This document shows, one piece after another, positions 14,799-16,965 of a stretch of DNA of 16,965 nucleotides. The notes beneath the pieces are model-generated. The model was not told where the DNA came from. It ran no database searches and was given only the letters and a program-made list of their open reading frames with translations. The stretch comes from an uncultured Eubacteriales bacterium. GTDB lineage: Bacteria > Bacillota > Clostridia > Christensenellales > Borkfalkiaceae. Within the stretch, counting starts at the first letter, position 1, and every line of letters starts with the position of its first letter. Both the position numbers and the translations under genes were made by a program. The stretch covers positions 1 to 16,965 of the forward strand of contig CACXHH010000003.1 of the NCBI GenBank assembly GCA_902767455.1, in the 5' to 3' direction.

Positions 14799-15941
14799 AG
14801 CAACGGTAACTCCGCTCGCCTTTGCCGCAACGGCGGTGTCGGCGTTGCGGCGCATAGCCGCCGCGTCGGCAACGTGATTGACTTTAAGAATAGCTTTCGC
14901 GGGGATAACTTCGACGAGGTCGCCGTCTTCGTTATACGCTTCGATCCTTACCACGCCGTTAGCGTCTTCTATATAAGATCTATCTCTGTATTCGCTGTCG
15001 TCGATCTCGGTTTCGGTAACGAATTTGTCAAAAGACTTCTTCTCGTTGGAATATTTTTTAAGAACTTCGTCGGAAGCTCTGTTCCAGAAGGAATTGTTAA
15101 GCTTGGCGATAGCCGTTTTAAGGTTTTCCTTCATTGCGGAAGCGTTGCCCGCCTTGTCGCCGTTTACGACCGCGTAATAATCGTTGAGATCGTCGTAAGT
15201 TCTTTCAACGTCGTTTCTGCGAACGGCGGCAAGATCGGCTTCGGCTTTGGCACGAAGCTCTTTTACGGCGTTGACGCTGCCGTTATAGTCGGCTTTGTCG
15301 AGCGTGAGCGCGTCGAGATCGTTCTCAAACGTCGCCTTTATATTCTGCATTTCGTTTACGCCCGCATTGTCGTAAATGCCGTAGTAATCGTAAACGTTAG
15401 CCGTCGGATGCGTCGCGTTGACGGAAAGAAGATCGGCGTACTTGGCGTCAACCTTTTCTTTCGCCGCCACTTTGTGAGCGGCGTAAGCGGCCGTGTACGA
15501 AACGAACTTGGCCCCGATATACGTTTTACCCTTTTCGATACGGTCAAGATTCTTGGCGACGGAGTCGGCGTAAGTCGCGTAATTGCCGGAAGTCAGCTTG
15601 ACGACGGATTTAACCATGTCGACTTCTTCGGCGATCTTCGTCCAGTCGGCGGCGTTATATTCGTCTTCCGTGTAAGAAGACGCAAACTCGTCATACGCCG
15701 TTGCAACTTCGACTACGGCCTGCATCTGCGCGATATACTGCTCGTCTTCGTTGGCAAGATCTCTTAATTTGGCGAAGTTGTTGCCTTCGTCGATCGCGGC
15801 GACTATCTCTTTGTTCGCGTCGTAAATGCTCTGCGCGGAAGTTTCGGTTTCCGCGCCGACGGTCACGACCTGAGCCGTAATAAGGCAAACGATCGTGATA
15901 AGAGTCAGCAATATTGCCGATAAGGTTTTCTTTGACTTCAT
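14796..15941 (-). CDS. Exported 5' part of the interrupted InlB-repeat protein
   Basis: This frame has 381 residues. Residues 1-30 are a Sec signal peptide (MKSKK, then a hydrophobic core, with likely cleavage after VTVGA). The remainder is Ala/Lys/Glu/Asp-rich and predicted mainly alpha-helical, resembling the helical spacer repeats of surface proteins, but no named family is recognised. The start is firm: AGGAG (15952-15948) lies 6 bases before the ATG, and a good promoter lies upstream. It stops at a TAG from which the same frame continues into a transmembrane anchor. If translation really stops, the product would be a secreted, unanchored fragment. If the TAG is a mutation or is read through, it is the outer part of an 892-residue membrane protein. 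Confidence 0.8.
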   Translation of the reverse strand: MKSKKTLSAILLTLITIVCLITAQVVTVGAETETSAQSIYDANKEIVAAIDEGNNFAKLRDLANEDEQYIAQMQAVVEVATAYDEFASSYTEDEYNAADWTKIAEEVDMVKSVVKLTSGNYATYADSVAKNLDRIEKGKTYIGAKFVSYTAAYAAHKVAAKEKVDAKYADLLSVNATHPTANVYDYYGIYDNAGVNEMQNIKATFENDLDALTLDKADYNGSVNAVKELRAKAEADLAAVRRNDVERTYDDLNDYYAVVNGDKAGNASAMKENLKTAIAKLNNSFWNRASDEVLKKYSNEKKSFDKFVTETEIDDSEYRDRSYIEDANGVVRIEAYNEDGDLVEVIPAKAILKVNHVADAAAMRRNADTAVAAKASGVTVA

Positions 15942-15947
15942 GAGTTA

Positions 15948-15952
15948 CTCCT
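15948..15952 (-). promoter_or_regulatory. Ribosome binding site of the exported protein
   Basis: AGGAG on the minus strand lies 6 bases before ATG 15941 and settles this start. No comparable site exists ahead of the 3' half. Confidence 0.85.
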
Positions 15953-16028
15953 AAAATCGACTGAAATTTTACGTGAGCGAACGCATTGAACACGCACTCG
16001 TGCGCGTTAAAATACGATACGTACTAAT

Positions 16029-16057
16029 ATATTAACATAACTTTCGGCATTTTACAA
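16029..16057 (-). promoter_or_regulatory. Promoter of the InlB-repeat protein gene
   Basis: On the minus strand TTGTAA (16057-16052), a 17-base spacer and TAATAT (16034-16029) with a preceding TG (extended -10) predict a start near 16022. The leader would be ~80 bases and contains a small CGCAC/GTGCG hairpin. Confidence 0.7.
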
Positions 16058-16171
16058 TGCTTTTTTTAAAATTTTTAAACTTTTTTTGGTTTTTTTTCGA
16101 TTTATTCAAAAAAAGACCGCCGTTTTTTCTTAAAAACCACCGTTTTTCAGCCCCGAAAAAACGCAAGAAGT

Positions 16172-16189
16172 GGGGCTATAAGTCGATTA
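16172..16189 (+). repeat. Second copy of the dispersed 18-mer
   Basis: GGGGCTATAAGTCGATTA is identical to 1376-1393. It lies in AT-rich, T-tract-laden DNA (16058-16278) that holds no gene I can support. The long open frame running through it has no ribosome binding site and ends in the true DUF2726 gene. Confidence 0.5.
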
Positions 16190-16278
16190 TCGCGCATTTT
16201 TGCCTTTTTGAGCCGCGCGTTTCAAAAAAGCCGCCCGACCGCGCCGTAAATAAAAAAACGATTTTTTTGCCGAAGAGC

Positions 16279-16307
16279 TTGAAACGCGAAACTATTTTTG
16301 ATATAAT
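16279..16307 (+). promoter_or_regulatory. Promoter giving a leaderless mRNA
   Basis: TTGAAA (16279-16284), an exact 17-base spacer and TATAAT (16302-16307) predict transcription starting at about 16314-16315, which is the A of the start codon of the next gene. Confidence 0.8.
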
Positions 16308-16314
16308 TACGTCT

Positions 16315-16779
16315 ATGGACGGAATTTTGATTTTGATAACGGCTTTTGCCGTGGCGATGATAATAGCGCTCGTCGTATTACACTTTATCTTCAAAAGGCG
16401 CGCGGCGCCGAGATACTCTGCCAAGGACTCGCTCCTTACCTTTACCGAACGAAAGTATTACGACCTTTTCGTTTCTTTTTTCGGAGAAGACTATCTCGTT
16501 CTGCCGCAAATAAACCTTGCGACGGTCATAGATAAAGAAGGCGGCGGATACAGGAGCGAACTGTTCCGCAACGTCGACTTCGGGATATTCGACTTCAACT
16601 TCCGCCCGCTCGTTCTGATCGAGATAAACGACGGCACGCACCTTCGCCCCGACCGCGCGCGGCGTGACGAGAAGGTAAATCTTATCTGTAAAAAGGCGCA
16701 TATCCCGCTCGTAACGTTCTGGACGAAAGACGGTATCGATCGACAAGAAATATATAAAGCACTAAAAAAGTATTTGTAA
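16315..16779 (+). CDS. Membrane-anchored DUF2726 (PD-(D/E)XK-like) protein
   Basis: The protein has 154 residues. Residues ~3-27 are a transmembrane helix (GILILITAFAVAMIIALVVL) followed by KRR, so the rest should be cytoplasmic. Residues ~38-150 match DUF2726: LTFTERKYYDLF, then VDFGIFD (D88), LIEINDGTHL (E103, N105), RRDEK and IPLVTFW. The family has a restriction-endonuclease-like fold. D88 with E103-x-N105 fits the acidic core, though the usual E-x-D/K is altered. Whether it cuts nucleic acid is unknown. The start is ATG 16315: there is no Shine-Dalgarno, but the -10 box ends 7 bases before it, so the mRNA is predicted to be leaderless. Two copies of a 36-nt repeat follow. Confidence 0.85.
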   Translation: MDGILILITAFAVAMIIALVVLHFIFKRRAAPRYSAKDSLLTFTERKYYDLFVSFFGEDYLVLPQINLATVIDKEGGGYRSELFRNVDFGIFDFNFRPLVLIEINDGTHLRPDRARRDEKVNLICKKAHIPLVTFWTKDGIDRQEIYKALKKYL

Positions 16780-16783
16780 AATA

Positions 16784-16819
16784 ATTAACACTTTTTCGCT
16801 GTCGCGAAAAAGTCGTTAG
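16784..16819 (+). repeat. 36-nt dispersed hairpin repeat, exact copy 1
   Basis: It is an imperfect palindrome with a perfect core, CTTTTTCGC-TGTC-GCGAAAAAG, flanked by TTAAC and GTTAG. It begins 4 bases after the DUF2726 stop. No T-run follows, so it is not a standard terminator. Confidence 0.85.
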
Positions 16820-16893
16820 TTCCGTCGGTCGTGAAACGCTTTACGGCGAAAATAAATTCCGCCTTGCGTTTCTCGGCGTAATTATATGATTTT

Positions 16894-16929
16894 ATTAACA
16901 CTTTTTCGCTGTCGCGAAAAAGTCGTTAG
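16894..16929 (+). repeat. 36-nt dispersed hairpin repeat, exact copy 2
   Basis: It is identical over all 36 bases to 16784-16819, exactly 110 bases further on. The DNA between the copies and after 16929 to the window end shows no gene. Confidence 0.85.
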
Positions 16930-16965
16930 CGCTTAGGGGTCGGAGCCGTTTAACGCGGAAAGTAA

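Noticed and set aside
14622..15767. Plus-strand 381-codon frame opposite the exported protein
   Set aside because: It is antisense to a gene with a signal peptide, ribosome binding site and promoter, and it lacks all of these itself.
16057..16314. N-terminal extension of the DUF2726 protein
   Set aside because: It is encoded by T-rich promoter DNA with no ribosome binding site, and a consensus promoter lies just before ATG 16315.

Overview
The window looks like chromosomal DNA of an uncultured, gut-type Clostridia member (Bacillota). The first ~347 bases are the 5' end of a 16S rRNA gene on the minus strand. Intergenic DNA is AT-rich, promoters are close to the sigma-A consensus, and secreted proteins carry Gram-positive-style lipoprotein or Sec signals. 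I cannot place it below class level from this fragment.

Layout. 1-347: partial 16S rRNA gene (minus), preceded by a leader and two tandem consensus promoters, each with helically phased A-tracts. 789-1258: no gene seen. 1259-2391: AraC-family regulator (minus) with its own terminator and promoter. 2439-2796: divergent intergenic region with an interleaved inverted repeat, a perfect-spacing promoter and a long structured leader. 2797-10419: a 2,540-residue modular lipoprotein made of 13 Ig-like domains, five jelly-roll/lectin-like modules and two tandem SGNH-hydrolase-like domains that appear to have lost their catalytic residues. 10481-10682: bidirectional terminator, a 36-nt dispersed hairpin repeat and an array of five small hairpins. 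10730-13004: type I asparaginase and alanine racemase (both minus). 13216-15941: a membrane-anchored protein with a signal peptide and an InlB-type repeat, cut in two by one in-frame TAG. 16315-16779: a membrane-anchored DUF2726 (PD-(D/E)XK-like) protein, apparently on a leaderless mRNA, followed by two exact copies of the 36-nt repeat.

How the parts may work together (inference). The AraC regulator and the giant lipoprotein are divergent neighbours, so the regulator may control the lipoprotein through the inverted repeats between them. The lipoprotein looks like a long surface stalk with repeated glycan-binding-type modules and a degenerate esterase-like tip, suited to adhesion or polysaccharide capture. 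Alanine racemase supplies D-alanine for peptidoglycan. Asparaginase is ordinary amino-acid metabolism. No mobile element, CRISPR array or tRNA was found.
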